Notes: a model not told the origin generated them from the sequence alone. A stretch of 64,000 nucleotides of DNA from Diphasiastrum complanatum (GCA_029204225.1 CM055106.1:8790274-8854273); one strand, 5' to 3'; numbered from the stretch's first letter, positions 1-10,156 are shown. Made by a program: numbers and translations.

Positions 1-752
1 AGATACCTTGCACATTTTTCTGTGCATAGCACCTTCAGCTTGGAAGGGACTAGTAAATATACCCAATCTCCTATCTCAAATTCCTGATAGGTACAATTCT
101 CACAAGAGTAGCTCTTTGTCCTAGCCACTGCCTTTGACAGGTTAGCTCATGCGGTCTCTAACCTTTGCTTCATATGGGTTAAAGACTACGCAGCGCTAGG
201 CACCTTCACAAAATCCCTATGGTAGTTGGGCTAGCTGGCCTATAACCATAGTTGAGCTCAAAAGGGCTCAATCTTGTGGACGCGTGTCTCATTATACCCA
301 AACTCTACTAAAGGTAAGTGCTTCACCCAATCTGTCTGCATACCCATAACATATGCACGAAGCATGTCTTCCAAGATCTAATTAACCCTCTCTGTCTGGC
401 CATCCGTGTGAGGATGCTCAGCAGTACTCACCCACAACTATGTTTCCCAACCTAGCAAACACCTTCGTCCAAAAATTATCCGTGAACTTGGGATCCCCAT
501 CAGACACAATGGACTTCGGAAGTCCATGCAACCTGACCACATTCTAGATAAATAGCTTAGCTATTTGCGGAGTTGTGACCTTCTTGGTTGTTGTGATGCA
601 ATGGTCCACCATCTTGGAAAACTTGTCTACCACTACCATGATGGAGTTATACCCAACTTGGGTCCTAGGTAGACCAACAATAAAATTCATAGAGATGCTT
701 GCCCACCTTCTTGTAGGCATCTCAAGTGGATGTAGCAAGCCTGGAGGACTTA
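1..752 (-). pseudogene. Ty3/gypsy integrase and C-terminal fragment (L), cut by the window edge
   Basis: The minus strand reads as the start of a gypsy integrase core: GLLHPLEMP, then SMNFIVGLPRTQVGYNS and VVVDKFSKM (738 to about 550). Degenerate integrase and post-integrase sequence continues to position 1 through several stops and frame changes. A DGQTERVN-like motif near 400 and a VYLLVPSK-like stretch near 60 can still be read. The frame begins exactly at the ACTTA target duplication (748-752), next to an LTR terminus. The missing upstream zinc-finger half matches the fragment ending at 8169, so this looks like one half of a split gene. It is non-functional. Confidence 0.75.
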
Positions 753-1178
753 TGTTACATACCTATGCAACTAGCAGTACTTCAATAACCCCTATATGCC
801 CATTTAGTGTCTAGGGGGCTAAATGGCGAGTCACCCTTGGATAAGGGGTGCCTTTGGATTAAGGTACTTGTGTCCTTGGATAAGAGCATGTAGGTGTCTA
901 TGCCTTGGATGGAGTTATGGAACCTAGTGAGGTGTTTATGAGGACCTTACCATGGGTATTGGTCATTTTCAGTGATTGTGGTTTAGCAAGGGGGTGCTAG
1001 ATAGTCTTACTTATGCATAGATCAAGCTATGGTCGGGTGGTAAATTCTTGAGACCATTTGATTGTCTACTTTTGGAAGGATCTTAGGAGCATTGGAGGAG
1101 AGGCACATTGGAGGGCTTTTGGAGGCATTGGTGGACATCAACTCAAAGGCTTGGTGGGCAGCTCTTCCTTATAAAAAA
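753..1178 (+). repeat. LTR copy (B family), internally deleted, inverted relative to 8170-9085
   Basis: Starts TGTTACATACC. Positions 753-972 and 975-1172 are close reverse-complement matches to 8850-9085 and about 8180-8376. The roughly 470 bp that lie between those two blocks in the other copy are absent here. The right limit is uncertain, because no PBS and no second target duplication follow. It is either the displaced 5' LTR of element B or the LTR of a related copy. Confidence 0.75.
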
Positions 1179-2230
1179 CTGCCATCAAATTGTTTTGCTA
1201 GTGTGGTTGAAGTAGCACCTATTCTTGCCTCTAGAAATTGGTAGGCTTTTCAATAGGTGCTGGTTTTTTTAATTTTTGGAAGGCTTTTAAGCTGAGAATA
1301 GAATGGCCAGCATGCACACATTTTCAATTTGATAGGTAGAAGTAATTGCAAGTTGAAAAGTAAATTGAATTTAGAGGTATCTCATGAAAGTAGAAGTTGG
1401 AAATTTCTTGTTTTGATGTAGCGAAGTAGAAGTTTGGCCTTTTGTTGGCTGTCCAAATCTGTGGGCCCAGCCAATAAGTGCCCAACTTCAACTTTAAAAA
1501 TTTTATTTTTGAAGTTTGGTTTGTGCCTAAAGTGAAGTTACCAAATGTAGAGGTAGTTTGGAAGATTGTTGTCTACACACTAAAATTAGTGAGAAATCAA
1601 CCCATCTTAGGCTAAAGCTACCCTTCATTTTGAGATTTTGTTTTTATCACAGAACTTCAATGACTTTCACAAAACTTCAGAAACTTCAAATCTGATTTTT
1701 AGTCTATTTGAACCTTGGATTAGTGAAAATAGGCCAAAAATTCTGGTTTTGTGAAGGGAAGTTAATGTTACATTAAAGGGGAATTTGTTTTACCCATCAT
1801 TTTCAAATTCTGTTTTTTCACAGAACTTCAGTGACCTTCACAAAACTTCAGAAAACTTCAAATCTGATTTTTAGTCTATTTGAACCTTGGATTAGTGAAA
1901 ATAACCAAAAATTCTGGTTTTTGTGAAGGGAAGTTATTTTTACATTGAAGGGGAATTTGTTTGGTTAAAGGATTGTAATTTCATTCACTTCTTAACTTTT
2001 GAAATTAAACAAGAAAGAGAAAGAATTTGCTAACAACTCCTACTAAAACAAAGGATAGTTCTCCATTCCACATTGCTACAAACATAGATGAAACCATTTT
2101 GAAATTTTGATAATTGTAAATGGAAATTTGCCATCAAATTTAGTAATGGTTCATTATGAGTGATGTTATGAAAAATTAAAAGAGGAACCCAACATGTAAA
2201 TGAAAACTTGGATGAGTTTTGAGCATAGAA
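1179..2230. other. No gene seen; A+T-rich spacer
   Basis: No supportable coding frame on either strand. It contains a direct duplication (listed separately) and otherwise simple A+T-rich sequence. Confidence 0.6.
1625..1966. repeat. Direct tandem duplication, period about 171 bp
   Basis: Two adjacent copies (about 1625-1795 and 1796-1966) share the CAGAACTTCA block (1650 and 1821), the GTCTATTTGAACCTTGGATT block and the GTGAAGGGAAGTTA block. They differ by scattered substitutions and small indels. No coding frame is kept, so this is probably a local duplication of noncoding sequence. Confidence 0.8.
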
Positions 2231-2300
2231 CCCACGGTTCTCAAAACCGTGGGTCCTGGGAACCGTGGTGGGACCTATACCACGGTTCATGAACCGTGGT
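2231..2300. repeat. Cluster of ACCGTGG palindromes and hairpins
   Basis: CCCACGGTT (2231-2239) pairs with AACCGTGGG (2245-2253) around a 5-nt loop. A perfect 22-bp palindrome covers 2279-2300, with half-site ACCACGGTTCA. More ACCGTGG copies lie between and after. Such motif clusters occur in the subterminal regions of hAT-type MITEs, but no partner end or target duplication was found. Confidence 0.6.
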
Positions 2301-2476
2301 ACGGTTCCTATAGTTAATTAATTAATTTTTTTTTTTCCAATTTCCTCCCAAAACCTCTCCCAAGTCATTTTTGGTCCTCATTTCATAAATTTCACAGATT
2401 TCACAAATGGTCCTCTGATTTCACAGATTGAACCAGATTTCACAGATTTCACAAATGGTCCTTTGATTTCACAAAT

Positions 2477-2915
2477 GATTTATGGACTTGGCTCATTACA
2501 TTCGTCGCGTCCATTTACATTTACTTTATGCATAAGCGGGCCTTGGGCCCTTTTTATTCATTAGTGACACTTAGACTATATGGTTGGCCTTTGGCCTTAT
2601 TATTCATTATTAGGCCATTTGGACATATGACTGGAGAGTGGGGGCCTTCTTGGAGGGCGCACTATTATCCCTCCTAGTTGGGCCCTAGCCACCGGAAGCT
2701 TCCTTTTTAGGGCTTCCTCTTGGCTATAAGTAGGGAAATTGTGTCATTTGTTATTCAGCTGATGATATTGATCTCTCTCTTTGTTCTCCTTAACCTCTCT
2801 CTTTTCTGCTTTCTAGGGCTAAGTTTTGCTTATGTGCTGCTTTCATAGCTTAAGTCTTGCTTACGTGATGCTTTCATAGCTTAGCTCTAGATCAGCTGTG
2901 GCTCTATTCGTAACT
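2477..2915 (+). repeat. LTR of the A/E gypsy family (5' LTR of a truncated element)
   Basis: Closely resembles the LTRs at 10157-10532, 15207-15583 and especially the minus-strand LTR at 24428-24707. Shared blocks include ATGGACTTGGCTCATTACAT, GGCTATAAGTAGGG and a 3' end in GTAACT. It contains a TATA-like CTATAAG near 2733. A tRNA-Met primer site follows directly, so this is a 5' LTR. Confidence 0.85.
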
Positions 2916-2927
2916 TGGTATCAGAGC
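2916..2927 (+). promoter_or_regulatory. Primer-binding site (initiator tRNA-Met type)
   Basis: TGGTATCAGAGC lies immediately after the LTR terminus TAACT. This is the standard plant LTR-retrotransposon primer site complementary to the 3' end of initiator tRNA-Met. Confidence 0.9.
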
Positions 2928-3390
2928 ACTTTCCTGTGCACTACTTTTTCAAATTTAGTAGAGGCTGTCCAGCGCCCTACTAACCCATCACTTTCGTCGA
3001 TTTTTTCATCAGATTTCCATCGTTTTTCCAAATTTGGTAGAGGCTGGCCAGCGCCCTACTACCTTGTCACTTTCGTCGATTTTCTCCATCGATTTGCTGC
3101 CCATTTTGTGGCTTGATTGGAGGATGTCCAGCGCCCTACTTCATCACCATTTTCAACGGTTTTCTCCATTTTTTTTCGTTATGTGCGGATTTTGGTAGCT
3201 ACTGCCCGACCCTACTACCTTGCCATCTTCGACGGATTTCTCCACCGATTTGTTGTCCATTTTGCTGATTGTTTGGAGGCTGTTCAGCGCCCTACTTCAT
3301 CACCATTTTCAGCGGTTTTTCCATCATGTTGCAGGACATTTGTGGATCTTACTAGCTGCTGCCCAACACCCATTTTCAGCTTGGATCTTT

Positions 3391-3468
<78 letters not shown>

Positions 3469-3540
3469 AGACTGATTTGGGGTGACGACAAAAGTCCGCT
3501 CCCTCAAGTTTTCTTCTATTCCTTCCACTATGCCAACTCC
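2928..3540 (+). repeat. Retroelement leader with about 78-bp tandem repeats and a (CT)n tract
   Basis: Six diverged units begin near 2961, 3040, 3120, 3196, 3276 and 3353. Each carries a variant of GCTGTCCAGCGCCCTACT followed by a TTTCGTCGATTTT-like stretch. A (CT)n tract fills 3393-3465. Downstream, GGGTGACGACAAAAGTCC matches the pre-gag leader of element A (about 11375-11400). The gag start then diverges at about 3540, where another element begins. Open frames here simply reflect the repeats. Confidence 0.8.
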
Positions 3541-4395
3541 TTGAATCTGGCATCCCTGTGCATTGGCATGCATAACTTTTTCACCATCATTGATTGGTGA
3601 AAAGTTCTCGAACCAGTCTCTTTTCTCGGTCTTGTGCCTAACAACACTAGAATCAATGAACCACCTTGTGCCAGCATCAATCTAGGAAGCTAATGCTGAT
3701 GAAAAGACATTGGTTTCATTGGTCTCCATTTCTTCCTCAATTCCCTTGCTACTTTCCCATGTTTGATGTTTGCTTTCTTTTTATAGCATTCTCTAGCCCA
3801 ATGGCCTTGTTTGTGGCAATATTAGCTTTTGCCCTTTGCAAGATCCTGTGCAGATCTTCAAAGGTCAGAAGTCTCTCCCTAGATGCGATGCCACTTACAA
3901 ACACCTGCAAGCTTTCTGTCATGCCGCTCATTGCAGTGTGCTCAAGTTCCACATCCCTGATCGGCTCTCCAAAGCCATAAGCTAGTCTCACAGCTCCTTG
4001 ATAGGTGTCAAGAAAGATCCTGCACTTTCATTGTCCTCCATTCTTATGGTGTTCAACTAAGTCTTCCAAAACATCATGTGTGATGGATTCGTGGTTTGAT
4101 ACTGAGTTCTCAGTGTGCTTCCCAAGCACTTCTCGCTATAGCATCATCATTAATGTGGGCGATTATGGGATCTTTCACTGACAAATTTATCAGGGAAAAT
4201 GCCTTTTGTGCCCTCCTGTCATCGGCTGGTGCAGTGGTCAGCCTTTGTTCAGCTCTAGTTATGATATCCCAGAGTTCTCTCTCCATTAATTTTCATCTTG
4301 AGCTTCCATGTACTGTAATTGGAAACACCATTCAACTTTCTAGCTTTGCCCAATATGGACTTGTTCAAGTCCGCCATCATGAAGTGGTCTAAAAA
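3541..4395 (-). pseudogene. Ty1/copia gag fragment with zinc knuckle
   Basis: On the minus strand the 4395-4300 end reads MADLNKSILGKA and LNGVSNYSTWKLKM, the usual start of a copia gag. After several stops a short open stretch runs through 3991-3830. Near 3810 the zinc-knuckle remnant CHKQGHWARECYKKK can be read; the first cysteine pair is damaged. Protease, integrase and RT are absent. The left end abuts the gypsy leader at 3540, so this is a broken insertion. Confidence 0.65.
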
Positions 4396-4434
4396 TGCAA
4401 CCATAGGCTAACAAGAGTATTTTGAATACAATGG

Positions 4435-4442
4435 CGATACCA
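4435..4442 (-). promoter_or_regulatory. Possible primer-binding site remnant upstream of the copia gag
   Basis: The minus strand reads TGGTATCG about 40 bp upstream of the copia gag start, where a PBS is expected. Only the first seven bases agree with the initiator tRNA-Met site, so this is tentative. If it is real, the LTR would lie to the right, between 4443 and about 4850; no clear LTR partner is present. Confidence 0.3.
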
Positions 4443-4856
4443 AAAACCTGCGTTAATGACCTGACAAATTTTTTTATCAGGTCCCCTAGTTGCGTAGGTG
4501 GAAAATTTGCCAACAAGATCTACTCAGAACTTGAAATGCTTTTAGTCACGTAATGTTAACTACGGCCTTCCTGAGAGGGGCAAATCACTTTTGGGATTCA
4601 CTAAGCACATTCTCCGTGATAGTCACTCTATTTTTGAGTACTGTACTTGCAGGTACTGTCTAGTTCCCTTCGTTTGGTTATTAAAGGCCCAATAACAAGG
4701 AAATAATTCGAGAGAAAAAAAAAATAACAAGGAAATAAGGCCCTTATTAAGATTTTGAAATATCTCTTCACAGTAAAGAAGAGCTGTCTTTCAAAACGAA
4801 TTTAACTTTCAAGGGCCTTTTTACATTAGAAATTTTCAATGAAGTTGAAGGCTTAC

Positions 4857-5019
4857 ATGCACTTCAAGCCCCTTCATGGCCATGTCAAAACATATCTGAC
4901 CACTACTTTTGAAATTTGGTCCGATGGCCCACATTGCCTTCTGATCAATAGATTTCCACTGTAGGTCTAGCTTCTTATTGATCCATCGGTGATCAATGAG
5001 CTTGACGTTGATGAATGGT
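4857..5019 (-). other. Exon-like open stretch, unrecognised
   Basis: The minus strand is open from about 5086 to 4840 and reads RPFINVKLIDHRW, NKKLDLQWKSIDQKAMW and QICFDMAMKGLEVH, with hydrophilic composition and no retroelement motif. A GTAAG donor-like site follows GLEVH at 4856-4852. An AG acceptor-like site precedes RPF at about 5021-5020. I do not recognise the family. It sits directly beside the 5' breakpoint of a LINE, so it could be a host exon fragment or unrelated open sequence. Confidence 0.25.
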
Positions 5020-5084
5020 CTTGCAGGCACTACGCGCCTAAATATACGAAGCTCCCTACTGAGCGAGCGTGCGGTCAGCGCCTC

Positions 5085-6837
5085 AAACATCAGCTTTTGC
5101 AGACGATGGTGGTGACCCATTCCAGGCTCTCTCAAATGATATAGTCAGCTTTGCACAGCAGGGCCTTATTCTACTAGCAGGAGATTTTAATGCTCGCACC
5201 AGCACCCAGCAGACAGAGTTTCATGCAGATAGTGATTACCTACAGATTCAGGCTTTGGATATGGGTTTGGACAGGACCTCTCAGGATGCAGATACCCCAG
5301 CTACATACTTTGGAGAACAGTTGATTGGACTAGCAGAGGCTCACTCTTTAGCCATTTTGAATGGCCTATCTCGATGGCCGTCATCATCAAGTTTTATTTA
5401 CTTGCCATCCACACGGGGGTGGACAAAGCGTTGTTGATTACTTCATTGGTTCACCGGCCTTGCTTCCATTTCTTCATACTTTCATATTATGCACCCTACC
5501 ATCTCTGATCACTCTCTATTGCTCCTGTCCCTTGGCCATGCTACTCCTGGTACTGTTACGACACCTCACTCCATCGCTCTTCTTTCTCTCCGTTTGGTCT
5601 TCCTACATACACTTCCTCTTTAACCACACTGCTCCACGACTTCCTCTTCTCATCCTCAGTAGACCAACAAGCAGGCCTTTTTATCTCAGTCGCGTCTTCA
5701 CTCAGCCAATATTGCATATCCACCCAAAATTTTCTCATCTCATAAACGCACTTACAATAGATGGTATGATGATGAGTGTCTCTCCCTACACAAGCAAGTT
5801 GTTCATGCTCAATACCATTCTCCCGACACCTTAGCATTTAAACAAAAGGAATACCATAGAATGACTTTGCGAAAAAAAGACCGCTTACTTTTAGACCCTG
5901 GCACAGAAACTCATCGATTCCTTGGACTCCTCTTCTTCCACTTTCTTCTGGAAGATGTTTTCTAAAAACTCATGTAAGCCAGCTCCTATTGCCATCGAAT
6001 CTTGGATTGACTATGCTGTAAAACTTTATACAGTTGACTCTCCTTCCATCTCTCTCTCACCGCGACCACAGAATTCAACCTTTTCACTCCGTCCCTGATT
6101 GAAAACGCCATAAAAAATGGTCAAACCCAGAAAGCCATTGATGTTGACTCTCTAAGTATGGACTTTCTAGAACCTATCGCCCATATTGTTGCTCCATACA
6201 TCTCCCACGTTTTTAACCAATCTGTTATTTTTGGCCTTCCCACACCTTGGTGTACGAACCTTTTGCACCCTATATTTAAAGCTGGCGATCCTCTAAATGT
6301 AGACAACTATCGCACTATTATGATCAGCCACACTATGACTAAGCTCTACGGTTCGCTTATGTTGTCTATCATCAGCTGTCATGCGGAGACAGAGGAGTTA
6401 TACGCTATGGGACAGGCAGGTTTTAGAGCAGGCTACTCCACAACTGACCAGATATTCATACTGAGATGTATCATTGAGGCGGCGAAGTCCAGGAAACAAA
6501 GAGTCTATTGCTGCTTTGTGGACTTCTGTAAAGCATTTGATTCGGTTCCGAGGAAAGTTCGTCACCAGAGGTCAACATGTGCCTCACGCCAGATCACACA
6601 GTTTTTCTCTCAGTTAGTAGGTTTTATTCCTCTGCGTAGTTGGTGGTTAAGCTACTGCTTTTGTACCCTCACCATAGCTGGAAGTTAAGCTTTGGTTTTA
6701 TTTCCGGTTTATTTTTGTTTTATTCTATGTTTTAGCTAATAGAAATAAGTCCAGCATGGACAATGATCTCTTCTGATGTACTTTTTCTTTGTCTTATGTG
6801 CCCGAGGGCACTCTGTTGACATTAATATATTCTATTC

Positions 6838-6840
<3 letters not shown>
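5085..6840 (+). mobile_element. 5'-truncated, internally deleted LINE: endonuclease and N-terminal RT
   Basis: Begins inside the apurinic-type endonuclease: APQTSAFADDGG, LAGDFNARTS, DADTPATYFGEQL. After frameshifts it reads the palm-proximal RT region (6158-6560: HVFNQSVIFGLPTPWCTN, AGDPLNVDNYRTIMISH, GQAGFRAGYSTTDQIF, FVDFCKAFDSVPRK). It aligns with the longer LINE frame at 39344-41250. Coding similarity stops near 6560 and an apparent 3' UTR follows, ending in TATTCTATTCTATTC and a (CT)n tract. The catalytic YADD block is missing, so the copy is dead. Confidence 0.85.

Positions 6841-6893
<53 letters not shown>
6841..6893. repeat. (CT)n microsatellite at a LINE 3' end
   Basis: Uninterrupted CT dinucleotides directly follow the ATTCT-rich LINE tail. 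Confidence 0.95.
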
Positions 6894-6896
<3 letters not shown>

Positions 6897-7438
6897 CCTC
6901 CCCCCCCCCTTGGAGCATGGAGGAATAGATAGGGTTTTGAAACCCTTTCAGTTGAATCTATCCTTGCTCTCTTTGTAGGCTGCAGCTACCTGTGGCTACT
7001 TACTAGCAGATTCATAATGATAAAGCACCCACCTCCAACGTTTCACGGCTCGGAGAAACGTTATGTGAAGAGAAGATCAACCAACTTTTCCTAAAAAACG
7101 CTTGCCAAGTTTTTGGCTCTCAGAGAAAGCTTGATCCAGTACACTAGCTTACACTAGTTGATCAGTGGCTGTCCACGGCCATTTGCAAGCTAGATTATAG
7201 TACTTGGGGCGACCTGTGTGCTATAGCTTTATAGCACCAAATACTCTTTCCTACGAAGAAACATTCTAGTTTTTTGCTTTGCAAACTCCACCTGTCGAAG
7301 CCAGCCGCTTTTCTCGAAGGATTTCGGAAGCTCTCAAGAACCCTTTCCTTACCTGGGATGTAAACTTTGTCTGAGTATTGAATCTATCTTTCAGATGACA
7401 ATTCATCCAACAATCAGTCACTGATTGCCACTACTCAA
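6894..7438. other. No gene seen; possible copia leader or gag remnant (minus)
   Basis: No sustained frame. Because a copia-type primer site and LTR lie just to the right on the minus strand, this interval should be the leader and gag start of that element, but I can read no convincing gag motif. Confidence 0.35.
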
Positions 7439-7450
7439 GTTCTAATACCA
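7439..7450 (-). promoter_or_regulatory. Degenerate tRNA-Met primer-binding site
   Basis: The minus strand reads TGGTATTAGAAC, 10 of 12 identical to the initiator tRNA-Met site, right beside an LTR-like segment. Confidence 0.55.
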
Positions 7451-7680
7451 AGTTCACAATTCTAGATCGATGCATTTCATCATAGGAAGAAAAGACACTC
7501 TCCAGCAAACTCCCACACCTAGCTGTATCGATTACTTGCAACAGAGAAAGAGTAGAGTACATATAAAAAATGGGGCTCGATAAAGATTAGCGCAGCTGTC
7601 TAGAACCTAAAGAGAGAAAAAGAAGCGTAAAGCTGGTTAAGGATTGCATCTCTAGCTTTTTCACTCAGCCAAATTTGAAG
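7451..7680 (-). repeat. Copia LTR segment (same family as 29091-29450)
   Basis: An inverted, diverged match to about 29240-29440. Shared landmarks are the AGCAAACTCCCACA block, GTACATATA, GGGGCT.GATAAAGATTAG and GGATTGCAT. It lies next to a PBS-like site and is therefore read as the 5' LTR end of a minus-strand element. The outer limit was not resolved. Confidence 0.5.
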
Positions 7681-7739
7681 GGCTACCAAGCTCTATGAGC
7701 CACATTGATGCAAGAATTTCATTTGGAAATTCGCTTCAG

Positions 7740-8164
7740 AAGAGGGAAGGAAGATGTGGTTGCTTATCGTATAAATTGCATCAGATGAGCTTTATTGTAG
7801 TTGACAGTGATCTCATGGAGGAGATCAAGGGGGCTTAGCAAAAGGACTCACATTGTCAGTGTGTGTGGCCTGATGTGCGCAAGATAGTAAACCAAACAAA
7901 AGAGTGTCACTTTTGTAGAGGCACACGCCAGTACATATCTAACATACATCGTGAAGGAAGGTATGTTGTTGAGAAATGGAAAGGTATTCATGCCAGACGT
8001 GAAGAATCTTCGTTGTAAGAAACTCGCCATGATATGCGCGGGGCATTTTGCTAATGATAAGACCAGTGAGCTTGTTAGAAGGCATTATTTCTAGCCAAGA
8101 CTGCATCGAGACGTAAGAGAGTACGAGCGTTGCATGACTTGTCAAGTGAACAAGGCCGAGAGAG
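7740..8164 (+). pseudogene. Ty3/gypsy pol fragment (F): RNase H end and H2C2 zinc finger
   Basis: With two frame changes the plus strand reads EDVVAYRINCIR and FIVVDSDLMEEIKGA, then MLLRNGKVFMPDVKN, CAGHFANDKTSELVRRHYF and ERCMTCQVNKAERVS, the H2C2 finger that precedes gypsy integrase cores. There is a stop in place of the Trp after HYF. The frame ends at the TAAGT target duplication (8165-8169). Joined to the fragment at 752-1 it would continue in frame into the integrase core, so the two appear to be halves of one gene. Confidence 0.75.
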
Positions 8165-8169
8165 TAAGT
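8165..8169. repeat. Target duplication TAAGT beside the B LTR
   Basis: TAAGT flanks the left end of the B LTR. Its reverse complement ACTTA (748-752) flanks the homologous LTR terminus at 753. The shared 5 bp sit at the exact split point of the integrase frame. Confidence 0.6.
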
Positions 8170-9085
8170 TTTTACAACAAGGAAGAGCTGCCCACCAAGC
8201 CTTTGAGTTGATGTCCACCAATGCCTCCAAAAGCCCTCCAATGTGCCTCTCCTCCAATGCTCCTAAGATCCTTCCAAAAGTAGACAATCAAAGGGCCTCA
8301 AGAATTTACCACCCAACCATAGCTAGATCTATGCACAAGCAAGACTATCTAGCACCCCCTTGCTAAACCACAATCACTACCATCATAATCACAAGCATGC
8401 TCAAGATCCTACTCCCATCTAAGTCCCATACCAAAGATGGTGATCCTCTCAAGAACAAGCAAGCCAAATCTATGCTCTCTACACATCAGCCCTCCACTAG
8501 AGAATAGAAGCAAGCAACAACCAAAAAAATCTCCCTTCATTTGGGCGCTCTCTCCCTTTCTTATAGATGGCCAATGACTCACTCCAAAGCACTATGGAAT
8601 GTCCACACAGGCCAATGAGAAAAGGGGAGGCAAAGGAAAGGCCAAGAGGCTCATAAGTTAGTGGATGTCAAAAGACACCTTCCATAACTTATGGTTCTTG
8701 GTTATAACTTCTTGGGTTTTTTAGGGGCATTAAGGGACCCTAGTAGGTGCGCCCTCCTACTAGGTCCCCATGACCCTTATGTGATGGCTAACTTTGGCCC
8801 AAGGCCTATTATGTGATCATGGCTCAAGGTTGAGGCCCAAGGTCTAGGAAAATGACCAATACCCATGGTAAGGTCCTCCTAACACCTCACTAGGTTCCAT
8901 ACCTCCATTCAAGGCATAGACACCTACATGCCCTTATCCAAGGACACAAGTACCTTAATCCAAAGACACCTACCTTTAATCCATGGGTACCCCTTATCCA
9001 AGGCTAACTCGCCATTTAGCCCCCCAAACATTAAATGGGCACATAGAAGTTATTGAAGTACTGCTAGTTACATAGGTATGTAACA
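8170..9085 (-). repeat. 3' LTR of gypsy element B
   Basis: On the minus strand it starts TGTTACATACC at 9085, directly after a polypurine tract, and runs about 916 bp to TTGTAAAA at 8170. A TATA-like CTATAAGAAAGG lies near 8565 and could be the promoter. Parts of it recur inverted at 753-1178. The usual terminal CA is not seen at the far end. Confidence 0.75.
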
Positions 9086-9101
9086 TTCCTTTCTCCTTAA
9101 C
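9086..9101 (-). promoter_or_regulatory. Polypurine tract of element B
   Basis: The minus strand reads AAGGAGAAAGGA followed by the LTR start TGTTACAT, the expected site for plus-strand priming. Confidence 0.75.
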
Positions 9102-10151
9102 TTAAATTTTTCCTTGTAGGGAAAAATTTGGAAAATTCTTCTGAAGATCAGCCTCCTTTTCAGGTATCTTCCTCTTCTAACTTGGCCCTCCACTTGATTA
9201 AAATTTCCCGAAGCACTCTACTCCTTAGAGTTTTCTGCCGGCTATTAACAATCGCCTCGGGTTCAGGTGGTCCACTCACGGACTCATCACGAAGAAGCTC
9301 TACTAGATCTTCCATAGGTACCAGGGTTTCCCCAACCCCTAACGAGGGTTTTAACTTACTTACGTGAAAAACAAGATGAATTTCAACATTAGCTGGAAGG
9401 TCTAGTTTGTATGCGACCTTCTTAATCACTTGGATAACTTTAAAAGGACCGCAATACCTAGGTGCCAACTTTGCACACTTACGAGTTTTCAAGCCCCTAG
9501 AGTGAGTAGGGACCCTCAAAAACACCATCTCATTGACCTTGAATTCCTTGTGCTTCCGAGACAGATCAGCATAGTGCCTCGTCCTGTCCTGGCCACTTCT
9601 TATGCTGTCTTTAGCCAACTGTAATATTTCTTGCATATCCGCAAGGAAATCAACTGCGGCTTGCACCCTTAGGTTCTTCATGCCAACACTAATCGGTGAT
9701 TGAGGTTGATAACCATACATAAGCATGAAAGGGCTGAATCGGGTCGCTGAGTGTTTTGCACACAGCCCGTATAGTCGAAAAAGCTTCTCAACAAAAAGTT
9801 GGGCTAGTTTTGAAGCTTTAACAACAGTTTCAGTTGGGATAAATTGAGCAAACTTCGTAGATCTATCAACAATGACCCAAACATAATCATGGCCCTTCCC
9901 AATACGTGGAAGCCCAACCACAAAATCCATAGAAATACTTTTCCACTTTCCAGCAGTAGGAATATCCAATGGATGTAATAGGCCACTAGCTTTTAGCCTT
10001 TCAGTTTTGTTTAATTGACACTTATTACATTAAAGTACATAAGCCTTTTCTTGACTTTTCATCTTAGGCCACCAAAAGTGCCGCCTAACTAAGTCATGTT
10101 CTTTGTATACTTGGATGTCCTGCGCATGGACTATCATGACACTCATGCAGG
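9102..10151 (-). pseudogene. Gypsy B integrase with core deletion, plus chromodomain
   Basis: From right to left the minus strand reads GHPSIQRT, the finger remnant CNKCQLNKTERLKASG, then SMDFVVGLPRIGKGHDYVW and VIVDRSTKFAQFIPTE. It then jumps from LFRLYGL directly to KHSATRFSPFMLMYG, so the part holding the second Asp and the Glu of the D,D,E triad is deleted. Then come the GPFKVIQ post-integrase domain and the chromodomain-like end LREILIKWRAKLEEEDT. The remaining frame (9969-9160) is open, but the enzyme would be inactive. Confidence 0.85.
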
Positions 10152-10156
10152 ATTTG
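10152..10156. repeat. Target duplication ATTTG, left side of element A
   Basis: ATTTG occurs immediately before the 5' LTR and again at 15584-15588 after the 3' LTR. Removing A restores a continuous B reading frame across the site. Confidence 0.9.

Noticed and set aside
1062-1244. Frame MSTFGRILGALEE shared with 8075-8287, as a conserved protein
   Set aside because: Both copies lie in LTR sequence of the B family; the shared part ends at the LTR end and the tails differ.
2961-3370. Regularly spaced repeats resembling a CRISPR array
   Set aside because: The units are adjacent diverged tandem repeats without constant repeat/unique spacer structure, in a plant retroelement leader.
3376-3600. 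Frames rich in Arg-Glu or Ser-Leu across (CT)n tracts (also at 60476-60959 and 37960-38505)
   Set aside because: They are translations of dinucleotide repeats, open only because the repeat has no stop.
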